Source: AP-15 sp963703745 (GTDB lineage Bacteria > Pseudomonadota > Alphaproteobacteria > ATCC43930 > CGMCC-115725). From it: 64,000 nucleotides of DNA. Below are positions 26,880 through 34,529 of this stretch, piece by piece. The notes below the pieces were generated by a model. The model was given only the letters and a program-made list of their open reading frames with translations, was not told where the DNA came from and made no database searches. The translations under genes were made by a program, and so were the position numbers. Location: assembly GCA_963703745.1 (NCBI GenBank), contig CAVPFL010000007.1, positions 682,001-746,000 on the forward strand. Reading direction: 5' to 3'. Each line of letters begins with the position of its first letter. Positions within the stretch are counted from its first letter, which is position 1.

Positions 26880-27872
26880 CCGATCAGTTTCTTTATAGGC
26901 GACGCGAGTTGATCCTGCTGCTGGGCGGCGCGATGACCGCAGCACGCAGCCTGAGCGCGCAGCAGAAGACGCTGCCCGTAATCGGCTTCCTCAGTTCTCG
27001 CTCACCCGAGGACTCTTCGGCCCAGATGGCTGGCTTTCGGCGAGGCCTTGCCGAGCTGGGTTACGTCGAGGGCGAGAATCTGGCGGTCGAGTACCGCTGG
27101 GCGCGCGGCAATTACGAGAGGCTGCCTGGTCTTGCCGCGGACTTGGTCGGCAAATCGGTGCGCGTCCTCGCGACCGTTGGCGGCGAACCCCCGGCTTTTG
27201 CGGCAAAGGCGGCAACCTCGACCATCCCGATCGTGTTTTCCGCGGGCGATCCTGTAGAGACCGGCCTTGTCGAGAGTTACAACCGGCCGGGGGGGAACAT
27301 TACCGGCATCGACATCATGTCGTCGGAGCTCGAAACCGAGCGGATGGGCCTCCTGCATGATCTAGTGCCGCAGGCAACGACGATTGGCTTCTTGGTGAAC
27401 CCTGCTTTTTTCATCGGCCAAGGCGGAGCAGCGGGCGGTGGAGGAGGCTGCCCATGCGCTAAAGCTGCAAGTGCTGATCCTCGGCGCCAACAGTGATGGC
27501 GAAATCGAAAAGGCTTTCGAGACCATGGTGCAGCAGCATATCGGTGTGCTCTTCTTCCAGACCGCGCCATTCTTCGATACGCGCCGCGCAAAGCTCCTGG
27601 CCTTGCAGTCCCAATATCGGCTGCCGACGGCTTACTCGTTTCGTGAATACGCCGCCGAAGGCGGAGTGATGAGTTACGGCCCCGATACCGTTGATGCCTA
27701 CCGACAAGTCGCGCTCTATGTCGGGCGTATTCTCAAAGGCGAAAAACCGGCGGACCTGCCGGTGATGCGGTCGACCAAGTTCGAACTGATCATCAACCTC
27801 AACACTGCCAAGGCTCTCGGTCTCACCGTACCACAGTTGCTGCTTGCCCAAGCGGACGAGGTCATCGAATGA
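26876..27872 (+). pseudogene. ABC_sub_bind-type substrate-binding protein 3, IS-modified start and one-base frameshift
   Basis: The present start (ATG 26876) overlaps the transposase stop and adds MTDQFLY from the IS end before the native RRRELILLLGGAM signal. The body is normal up to GFLVNPAF. At 27406-27411 a run of six T replaces an apparent five. With five, the reading is NPAFSSAKAEQRAVEEAAHALKL and stays open to the stop at 27872. As written the protein ends near 27496, while the second half (YRLPTAYSFREYAAEGGVMSYG...) is intact in the other frame. The homopolymer makes either a true mutation or a sequencing slip possible. Confidence 0.8.
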
Positions 27873-28834
27873 GACCAGTTACTGCGGCCACGGCGCTGGC
27901 AGTCTGGCTATGCACCACCGCAATGGCAATTGCGCAAGACACGGCGCATCTACCGCTTGTTAGTGTCCTGCAAGTCATCAATGTCGAACCGTCCACGACG
28001 ATGTTGCGCGACGCATTGACGGCGCTCGGCTATATCGACGGGAAGACCTTCCGCCTTGACTTCCGGTTCGCCGAGGGGGATCCCGCGCGGCTTCCCACGT
28101 TGGCGATGGCGCTTGTTCGCGACGAACCGAGCGTAATTGTTGCCAGCGGGGATGCGGCAATCCGCGCAGCGCAGGCCGCAACGCACACCATCCCGATCGT
28201 GGCGAACGCCAATGATCTCGTTGCCTCCGGGCTGATCGCCAGCTTGGCAAGACCTGGCGGCAATATCACCGGGGTCAGCATGCTGATCACCGAACTCGAC
28301 GCAAAACGGCTTGAGATCCTAAAGGAGATCTTGCCGTCCGCGCGACGAATTGGCGTGCTGAACGATCCAGCGATCAGTGGGGCCGCGGGGTTGCAGGCGA
28401 TTGCCGACACAGCGCGCGCTCAAAGCATCTCGCTTCTGACGGTCGACGTACGCAAGCCCGCGGAAATCCCTCTCGCTGTCGAAAGCCTACGAGACGGGGC
28501 TGTCGAAGGCGTCAACATCATGTCTTCGCCGCTGTTCTACGGGTTTCGTGAACAGCTCGGCGGGCTGTTCGTCGCGCACCGGCTCGCGGCGATATGCGAG
28601 TGGCGGGAGATGGCCGCTTTCGGATGTCTGGCGAGCTATGGCACAACGTTGCGCGAGATCCAGGCCATGAAGGCGGCCCAGATCGACAAGATGCTGAAGG
28701 GAGCCTCGCCCGCTGACACGCCGGTTCAGCAGCCTACCAAGTTCGAGCTTGTCCTCAACCTCAAGGTGGCGCGAGAGATCGGCGTGGAGATCCCGCCTGC
28801 GATCCTCGCCCGCGCCGACGAGGTCATTGAATGA
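27869..28834 (+). CDS. ABC_sub_bind-type substrate-binding protein 4 (divergent)
   Basis: 321 residues, with ATG overlapping the previous stop (ATGA). The signal is an ordinary Sec type (ATALAVWLCTTAMAIAQ) without the RRR motif. Family features are GYIDGKTFRLDFRFAEGD, SLARPGGNITGVSM, ELDAKRLEILKEILP, the tail KMLKGASPADTPVQQPT and ILARADEVIE. It differs most from the other five, which suggests an older copy or another ligand. Intact. Confidence 0.87.
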   Translation: MRPVTAATALAVWLCTTAMAIAQDTAHLPLVSVLQVINVEPSTTMLRDALTALGYIDGKTFRLDFRFAEGDPARLPTLAMALVRDEPSVIVASGDAAIRAAQAATHTIPIVANANDLVASGLIASLARPGGNITGVSMLITELDAKRLEILKEILPSARRIGVLNDPAISGAAGLQAIADTARAQSISLLTVDVRKPAEIPLAVESLRDGAVEGVNIMSSPLFYGFREQLGGLFVAHRLAAICEWREMAAFGCLASYGTTLREIQAMKAAQIDKMLKGASPADTPVQQPTKFELVLNLKVAREIGVEIPPAILARADEVIE

Positions 28835-29811
28835 GACGGCGCGAGTTGTTGCTCCTACTGGGTAGCGTAATGGCCGCGCCGCGCGCCTTGCGCGCGCAGC
28901 AGAAGGCGCTGCCGGTGATTGGCTTTCTTGGCAGCCCCACGCCAGGGTCGGCCACGGCGCTTGTGGCCGCGTTTCTGCATGGACTGGAAGAAATGGGCTA
29001 CATCGAAGCACAAAACGTCGCGATTGAATACCGCTGGGCAGAGGGGCGCTTTGAGCAGCTCCCGGCATTGGCAGCCGATCTCGTCGGCCGCACGGTCGAC
29101 GTGATCGCAGCAGACGCAGTCCCTTCGGCAAGAGCAGCGAAGGAGGCGACCCCGACGATTCCGGTTGTGTTTATTAGCGGCTCGGACCCTGTCGAGCGCG
29201 GCCTCGTCGCTAGCTTTGCCCGGCCGGGCGGCAACCTGACCGGGGTCGCTATGATGGTGGCCGAGCTCACGCCCAAGCGTTTCGAGCTGCTTTCCGAGGT
29301 GGCCCCGCAGGCCGGCGTCATCGGCCTGCTAGTGAACCCAAACAATGTGCTGCAAACGGACGGGGTCATCAAAGGCGTGCGGGAAGCGGCGCACGCGAAG
29401 ACGGTGCAGTTACAGATTCTGAAAGCCAGCACCGAGGGGGAGATCGATGCCGCCTTCGGCACTCTGATGCAACTGCAGGCTGACGCGCTCGTCGTCGGCC
29501 CCGACGTGTTCCTCCACAGCCGACGCGAGCAGCTCGTGGCGCTGGCGGCACGCTATAAGATCCCAACGAGCTATGAGTGGCGCGAATCCGTCGAGATTGG
29601 CGGCTTAATGAGCTACGGGGCCAGTCTCACGAGCGTGTTTCGTCAACTCGGCATCTACGCCGGAAAGATCTTGAAGGGTGCCAAGCCGGCCGATCTCCCG
29701 GTCGAGCAGCCGACAAAGTTCGAACTCGTCATCAACCTGAAGACTGCGAACGCCATCGGACTCACTGTGCCGCCCGCTATCCTCGCGCGGGCCGACGAGG
29801 TCATCGAGTGA
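28831..29811 (+). CDS. ABC_sub_bind-type substrate-binding protein 5
   Basis: 326 residues, ATGA overlap with gene 4. Signal MRRRELLLLLGSVMAAPRALRAQQ; GYIEAQNVAIEYRWAEG; SFARPGGNLTGVAMMVAEL; LLVNPNNVLQ; YEWRESVEIGGLMSYGAS; the shared tail with GKILKGAKPADLPVEQPT. Intact. It is closest in pattern to genes 2 and 6. It is a periplasmic binding protein with unknown ligand. Confidence 0.88.
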   Translation: MRRRELLLLLGSVMAAPRALRAQQKALPVIGFLGSPTPGSATALVAAFLHGLEEMGYIEAQNVAIEYRWAEGRFEQLPALAADLVGRTVDVIAADAVPSARAAKEATPTIPVVFISGSDPVERGLVASFARPGGNLTGVAMMVAELTPKRFELLSEVAPQAGVIGLLVNPNNVLQTDGVIKGVREAAHAKTVQLQILKASTEGEIDAAFGTLMQLQADALVVGPDVFLHSRREQLVALAARYKIPTSYEWRESVEIGGLMSYGASLTSVFRQLGIYAGKILKGAKPADLPVEQPTKFELVINLKTANAIGLTVPPAILARADEVIE

Positions 29812-30785
29812 ACCGCCGCGACCTGCTTCTATTGTCGGCGACCGCCATGATCGGTGCGCGACCCGTTCGCGCGCAGCAGAAGGCGATGCCGGCAATCGGC
29901 TTTCTCAGCAACGACGGGCTCGGCCCGCTTGCATCGCGTTTGGCTGCGTTACGCCAGGGGCTGAGCGAAACCGGCTACGTCGAGGGACAAAACGTGGCGA
30001 TCGAATACCGCTGGGCGGAGGGCCGCTTTGATCGGCTGTCGGCGTTGGCTGCAGATCTCGTCGGCCGCAAAGTCGACGTCATCGTGACCAGTGGTGGGGA
30101 GACTTCGGCACGAGCAGCGAAAAACGGGACTTCGTCGATTCCTGTCGTCTTTCTCGCTGCCGACGACCCGGTCGAGGAAGGCCTGGTCGCCAGTCTCGCC
30201 CGGCCGGGCGGCAACCTCACGGGCGTAGCATTTATGGGGGTCGAGCTGTGGGGCAAGCGGGTCGAACTGCTTTCCGAGTTGGTTCCCGAGACCAGAGTGC
30301 TCGCCGACCTCGTGAACCCGAACTTTCGAGGTGCTGAGCGCAACATCAACGCCGTGCAGGAAGCGGCGCGCGCGAAGGGGCTGCAGATCCGCATGCTGAG
30401 AGCGGGTACCGAAAACGAGATCGACGCCGCTTTTGCTTCCCTGGTGGAGCTGAAAGCCCACGCGCTGCTCGTCGGCTCTCCGACCTTCCTCGGCCGGCGC
30501 GAGCAGATCGTGGCGCTGGCGGCGCGTTATGGCGTTCCGACCATCTATGACTGGCGCGAGTACGTCGCCGCCGGCGGTCTGATCAGTTATGGAACGAACC
30601 TGGCAGACATGTATCGCAATGTCGGTACTTACGTCGGAAAGATCCTCAAAGGTGCCAAACCCGCCGATCTGCCCGTGCAACAGCCGACGAGGTTCGAGCT
30701 GGTGGTCAATCTCAAGACCGCCAATGCGCTGGGACTAACGGTCCCGCCATCGATCCTCGCCCGCGCCGACGAGGTCTTCGAATGA
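29808..30785 (+). CDS. ABC_sub_bind-type substrate-binding protein 6
   Basis: GTG 29808 overlaps the stop of gene 5 (GTGA), giving 325 residues starting VNRRDLLLLSATAMIGARPVRAQQ. A longer upstream frame exists but overlaps gene 5 and is not protein-like there. Landmarks: SETGYVEGQNVAIEYRWAEGRFDRL, SLARPGGNLTGVAFMG, DWREYVAAGGLISYGT, GKILKGAKPADLPVQQPT, LARADEVFE. It is the last gene of the array. No permease or ATPase follows, so the partner importer must be elsewhere. Confidence 0.88.
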   Translation: MNRRDLLLLSATAMIGARPVRAQQKAMPAIGFLSNDGLGPLASRLAALRQGLSETGYVEGQNVAIEYRWAEGRFDRLSALAADLVGRKVDVIVTSGGETSARAAKNGTSSIPVVFLAADDPVEEGLVASLARPGGNLTGVAFMGVELWGKRVELLSELVPETRVLADLVNPNFRGAERNINAVQEAARAKGLQIRMLRAGTENEIDAAFASLVELKAHALLVGSPTFLGRREQIVALAARYGVPTIYDWREYVAAGGLISYGTNLADMYRNVGTYVGKILKGAKPADLPVQQPTRFELVVNLKTANALGLTVPPSILARADEVFE

Positions 30786-31238
30786 CCCGGTAGCGCCTCA
30801 CGCGCGGCCGATATGCCCACGTGCAACGAAAGGCCGGAACGGGTCGACAGCGCCCATTCGACGAAGGGCTGAATTGGAGCACAGTCAGGGGCGCCGCGGC
30901 GATCGCCGCCACGGTACAGGTGATCGGCCTAACGATACGAGGCGGCCTTCATACCGGCGAGATCGGGTTAAATCGAGATGACATCGGCGGCATCGCCGTG
31001 CACATGCGTGGTCCGCGTGGTGGGAATAGCGGGACCGGGCGAAACTTTGGTGTCCAGAACCCTTGCGTGATCTCGTCGCGGGCTTCGGGTTGCGCTTTGA
31101 GGACCGCGGCCTCCATTCCCTGCGGGATCAGCGCGAGGAGGTGCATCTTTATCTAGCACCATTCCTGCGGTCGCCGCTGCCGCGAAGCCGTGCGTGATAC
31201 GATCGGCCGCATGCCAGCTTGACGGTTTCCTTTAGGGT
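30786..31238. other. Intergenic region after the substrate-binding array
   Basis: About 450 bases without a supported gene. One plus-strand stretch (about 31065-31195) reads LRDLVAGFGLRFEDRGLHSLRDQREEVHLYL without a start and may be the remnant of a lost gene; I do not recognise it. Confidence 0.4.
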
Positions 31239-31700
31239 CTACGTCGACTGCGGCAACTTGTACGACGCACGCGCCAACAACTTCCAGCCGCTGTTCTGCT
31301 TCTGCCAGACCTGCAGGACGCCGATCTTGGTGTTGGTAACTTTGCCGTCGAGTTCGCTTTCCGACACCCACAGATGACGCACTATGGCGTTGTTGCCAAC
31401 GATCGAGACTGTGAGTTCTGGAAATTCAAGCGACTTGAAGACAGCCTTTCGCGTCATGATCGCATTGATGAATTTGACCTTGTCTTCGAGATGGGCGTCC
31501 GAGTGGCTATAGCTCAGTTGTTCGGCTGCGAGCGATTCGAGCGTTGCTTTGTCTTGTGCAAGTATCGCCTTGCGCAGCGCTTCGACCGCCTGTTTGACTG
31601 TCTCCTCATCGTCGCTAGCGGCCCTCGCCGGTACGATCAGGGTTGCTGCGCTGAGCGCGAACACGCCCGCGGCGGCCAAATCACGACGTGTCAAGTTCAT
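31239..31700 (-). CDS. Secreted NTF2-like (DUF4440-type) protein
   Basis: 153 residues. The twin-arginine signal (NLTRRDLAAAGVFALSAATLIVPARA) indicates Tat export. The mature part has the SnoaL/NTF2-like cone fold pattern: helix ETVKQAVEALRKAILAQDKATLESL, then SYSHSDAHLEDKVKFINAI, and the strands AIVRHLWVSE and GVLQVWQKQNSGWKLLARAS. Such proteins bind small ligands or act as isomerases; the ligand is unknown. GGAGG-like sequence precedes the ATG. Confidence 0.82.
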   Translation of the reverse strand: MNLTRRDLAAAGVFALSAATLIVPARAASDDEETVKQAVEALRKAILAQDKATLESLAAEQLSYSHSDAHLEDKVKFINAIMTRKAVFKSLEFPELTVSIVGNNAIVRHLWVSESELDGKVTNTKIGVLQVWQKQNSGWKLLARASYKLPQST

Positions 31701-31730
31701 GGTATCCTCCCATTGTAATCGCGCTGCTCA

Positions 31731-32003
31731 TCAGAGCGGCGCGTCCTTCTCACCCCAGCGCCCAGCCGCAGCTGGGCCGGCGACGCCCATCATAGCAAGA
31801 TCTTGCGCGGAGGCGGTGCGCAATTCCGCGGTTATCGTTTCGGCCGGGGCCAACGGCGCTTCCCGGACCTTGGCCCAGGCAGAGAGCGCGTGCCCCGTCG
31901 ATAGCGGCCGGCTGATCTCCTCACCCTCAACGAACGGCAGCTCAGGGTCGAAACGCGTCGGTCCTGGATGATCGGTCGCCGTACAATCCGCGAACCCGCT
32001 CAA
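31731..32003 (-). CDS. Small hypothetical ORF, weak support
   Basis: 90 codons ending 30 bases upstream of the NTF2-like gene on the same strand. The product is Pro/Ala-rich with no signal, membrane segment or known motif. The middle (ITAELRTASAQDLAMMGVAG) could be a helix. It may be the C-terminal remnant of a lost gene or simply a random frame in GC-rich DNA. Confidence 0.22.
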   Translation of the reverse strand: MSGFADCTATDHPGPTRFDPELPFVEGEEISRPLSTGHALSAWAKVREAPLAPAETITAELRTASAQDLAMMGVAGPAAAGRWGEKDAPL

Positions 32004-32613
32004 CGGCAGCGCCTATGATCTAGCAGTTTCGCTGTCGAGGACGCTCCTGACCATCTCCTCGATGCCGCATCGCGGATCGGCGCGCGGGATTGGGCCAAAG
32101 AGCAGGCCCAGAGCTCGTAGACGGCCGGTGCTCTCCGGGCCGGAAGCACCCGCAGCGCGTCCTCGCCGAACGCTTGTTATGTCGGAGCGAAAAGCCGCAT
32201 GGGGTTGACCGGAGGGGGTTGCGCCGGATGGTGGCGCCGGCGCAGTCGAGGAAGTTGATCGTCTCGGGACGTCAATCGGCAAAGATGCCCAACCCCGATC
32301 GCTCGCACCCCAACAGGAGGGAACCGTCAGCAGGCCGAAGTGTTTGAAAGACGCTACTCGGCGTCAGCGCGAGGTTGCGGATGACCCGCGATATCAATCA
32401 AGGATTGGTCAGGAAGCCGCTGGAGTAGCCCTTGTTCTTTCGAAGTACTCTCCTCGATGCTTGTGGTAGCCGTACCTCTCACTCCATTAGATGTGGTCTT
32501 TTGCCGGTGGCATCCTCCTCCTTGCTTCCCGCGAGAGGCCGCAGGCGCTCTATGCCACGTCACCGCAAGCACCGAGTTCTTGATGTTAGCTGCTATGCAC
32601 AGGAGCGATTTTC
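32004..32613. other. Region without a supported gene
   Basis: About 600 bases with short overlapping frames on both strands, none with a good start or recognisable product. The right edge contains the ribosome site (CAGGAG) for the small gene at 32614. Confidence 0.45.
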
Positions 32614-32844
32614 ATGGCCATAACCGCGACAGATTTCTACAGAAGCTCCAACGGCGATCGCTGGCAGCTTATTCGCGACACCGCCTCAGGGCGCTCCTTC
32701 GTCAGACATGAGCCAAATCTCTTATCCGGCGGGCGCACCACAGATACGAACATCGAGGAGTTTCTCAACCGAACCGGTTCCAGCCCTGAGAACCTCGCGT
32801 TGCGGGCGTTCCTGGATAAGCAAACCCGTATGGACAGAAGCTAG
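32614..32844 (+). CDS. Small conserved-type hypothetical protein (76 aa)
   Basis: ATG 32614 follows CAGGAGCG by a suitable distance. The product is TDFYRSSNGDRWQLIRD, then RSFVRHEPNLLSGG, then TNIEEFLNRTGSSPENLALRAFL. Soluble and mostly polar. Similar short proteins are, to my recollection, common in rhizobia-like genomes, with no assigned role. Its stop is followed within three bases by the start of a Pro-rich mini-ORF, so the two are probably translated together. Confidence 0.65.
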   Translation: MAITATDFYRSSNGDRWQLIRDTASGRSFVRHEPNLLSGGRTTDTNIEEFLNRTGSSPENLALRAFLDKQTRMDRS

Positions 32845-32846
32845 TG

Positions 32847-33002
32847 ATGGGACAGCAGCCGGGAAAGCCGAAGCCGCCAGGAAATCCGCCGATACGACCG
32901 GAGCCGCGACAGCCTCAGCCGATCGAAGAGCCGCCGAGGCCGATTCCAATACCGCCTGTGGAGAGACCACCCGCTCCGATCGTGGCGGATTTTGCCTTTT
33001 AA
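32847..33002 (+). CDS. 51-residue proline-rich mini-protein
   Basis: ATG 32847 lies two bases after the stop of the 76-residue gene. The sequence begins MGQQPGKPKPPGNPPIRPEP and ends PPAPIVADFAF. About 40 percent of residues are proline, many in PxP or PIP steps, and there is no cysteine or membrane segment. The tight spacing implies co-translation. It may be an extended linker-like peptide or a scaffold for SH3-like domains. A chance frame is possible because GC-rich DNA often encodes proline. Confidence 0.45.
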   Translation: MGQQPGKPKPPGNPPIRPEPRQPQPIEEPPRPIPIPPVERPPAPIVADFAF

Positions 33003-33102
33003 TCTAGTACCGCGCTCCTCCATCGTAATCGTCTCAGCGCACCGGCGCATGCGCGGGGCCGCCTTTTCCGCCAGCTCGATGCGCGCCGTGGCATCGCCTC
33101 TG

Positions 33103-33480
33103 TCAAACCCTCTCAATCTCAACCCGCAGCGGATGCTCCTCGACCTTGGCCATCAACAAGACTTCGGATTGCTTCTGTTCAGCTACCTCAAAGGTGTACG
33201 TTCCGGCGATGCCCTTACCTTGCGTGTGGACGGCCAAGGTCAAGGCCAGAGCATCTAGCGTCGACATATGAAATATTGTCTTCAGGACGAATTCCACAAA
33301 ATCCATCGGTGTGTAATCGTCGTTATAAAGGACGATGTTCCACATGCTTGGACGTTTTGTTTTTACCTCACCTTTTTCCAGGAGATCGAGTTCCGGTTTA
33401 TCGACGGGTGAAACTCGGTTTGGATCTTTTTTTTGTGAGAACGGTCCGCTGACTATTTTCATCATCTCGTACCAATCCAT
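33103..33480 (-). CDS. clpS: ATP-dependent Clp protease adaptor ClpS
   Basis: 125 residues. The core is MWNIVLYNDDYTPMDFVEFVL, then IFHMSTLDALALTLAVHTQGKGIAGTYTFEVAEQK, the ClpS fold with the N-degron pocket NDDYTPM and the conserved helix. An extended N-terminal region of about 45 residues precedes it. ClpS binds ClpA and delivers proteins with N-terminal aromatic or leucine residues. The usual neighbour clpA is not next to it. The ALALTLAVH segment is somewhat unlike the usual A..LM..VH, so this may be a second, divergent ClpS. Confidence 0.88.
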   Translation of the reverse strand: MDWYEMMKIVSGPFSQKKDPNRVSPVDKPELDLLEKGEVKTKRPSMWNIVLYNDDYTPMDFVEFVLKTIFHMSTLDALALTLAVHTQGKGIAGTYTFEVAEQKQSEVLLMAKVEEHPLRVEIERV

Positions 33481-33924
33481 CCATTATTCGTAGTTCGCAG
33501 CTGCTCTCTCGGCGAGTCGCTCGTCCAATCCCAACCCTGGTCCGGCACCGGTCCCTGACGATGTTCCGCATCACTGATATGGTCCGTCCTCGCCTCAATG
33601 ATACGCTTTCAGAGCGAGAAGGTTTCGGTCGCCTTCTCCCCATCCCTCACGTCGCGCGCCTCTTGGCGAGATCCGGGGCGCCGGCCCGGGCCCTCTGCTG
33701 TCAGCCCTACGCTCTTTGGAGCGCGAGACGGCCCGAACCTTGTTGCGAATGAAGCCCAACGACGGCCAAGATCGCGCCACAGCCTCGGGAATCCGGGGAA
33801 TGTCGGATTACATATCTGGCGGACATAAAAGATCGCTCGGCGCCGAAGCACCGCCGTCTGTTCACCTTGCCCGGCGATGACGAGGACCGATGCTGCCGTG
33901 GAGCAATGACCAGGAGGGATCCCG
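33481..33924. other. Intergenic region, no supported gene
   Basis: About 440 bases. Frames on both strands are short and look like GC-rich shadows. AGGAGGG near 33911-33917 is the ribosome site for the next gene. Confidence 0.45.
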
Positions 33925-34224
33925 ATGGTTTATCGGAGAGATCGTCCAGTCTGGGCAGCCGTCCTCTTCAGAACCACGAGGCCGGAGATTGTTGAGGGAG
34001 CCATTATCAGACGTTCTGAGCGACTTCATTGGTCTCGCCATGCTGCCATAGAAGAGGTTCATGAATGGGCAAAAGACCTGCCGCAAATTCGACCTGAGGA
34101 TAAAATTGAGTGGCAAGACGTTGAAGACAACATGTCGATAGGACAATTCGTCAACCAGCCCAACTATGTTGCTGTGGCAAGGGCTATGTTTCTCCCTACG
34201 GGTAAACCACCTCGAATGAAATAA
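33925..34224 (+). CDS. Hypothetical protein, 99 aa
   Basis: A strong AGGAGGG site precedes ATG 33925. The product (MVYRRDRPVWAAVLFRTTRPEIVEG, cited in part) has charged helices (SRHAAIEEVHEWAKDLPQIRPEDKIEWQDVE) and no signal or membrane segment. The family is not recognised. The codon use and ribosome site favour a real gene. Base composition is lower in GC than the flanking core genes, which fits transferred DNA. Confidence 0.55.
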   Translation: MVYRRDRPVWAAVLFRTTRPEIVEGAIIRRSERLHWSRHAAIEEVHEWAKDLPQIRPEDKIEWQDVEDNMSIGQFVNQPNYVAVARAMFLPTGKPPRMK

Positions 34225-34529
34225 GGCATTCTCCGATCATCTCTCGCGGAAATCTCACCCGGTAGCCGCCATCCCGACGCCCTTCTTCGCTACCGTCAGT
34301 CGCTGCAGTACGACTTGCAGGGATTGCCAAGGCGGGGATGATTCTTCCTCGCTCATTTCACTCGGAGGGTAGCCGCGTCCTGTGCGGAGCTCTTGACACG
34401 GCCGCGAGAGGGTGGAAATGGGGCAGCGTGCTCGATGGAGGCGAGTTACGCCGAGTTTGGCGGGGAACGGGCATGGCCGCCGATGAGGGCCAACGCCTAG
34501 ACGCTGAAATGTGAAGGATCGCTGCGAGA
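34225..34529. other. Intergenic region downstream of the smaller hybrid kinase
   Basis: About 300 bases between converging genes. A 33-codon minus-strand frame (MSEEESSPPWQSLQVVLQ...) is visible near 34360-34256, but its start is weak. No terminator could be defined. Confidence 0.4.

Larger units (their letters stand above)
25389..26898 (+). mobile_element. IS110-family insertion sequence with defined ends
   Basis: The element lies between two tandem substrate-binding genes. The dinucleotide AG is present on both sides (25387-25388 and 26897-26898). Removing the element and one AG joins ATG AG to G CGA CGC GAG, which recreates the start (MRRREL) of the next gene inside the usual ATGA overlap. 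This fixes the boundaries. Length is about 1.51 kb, with no terminal inverted repeats and no longer target duplication, as expected for IS110 elements. The non-coding DNA is at the left, 5' of the transposase. Confidence 0.85.
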
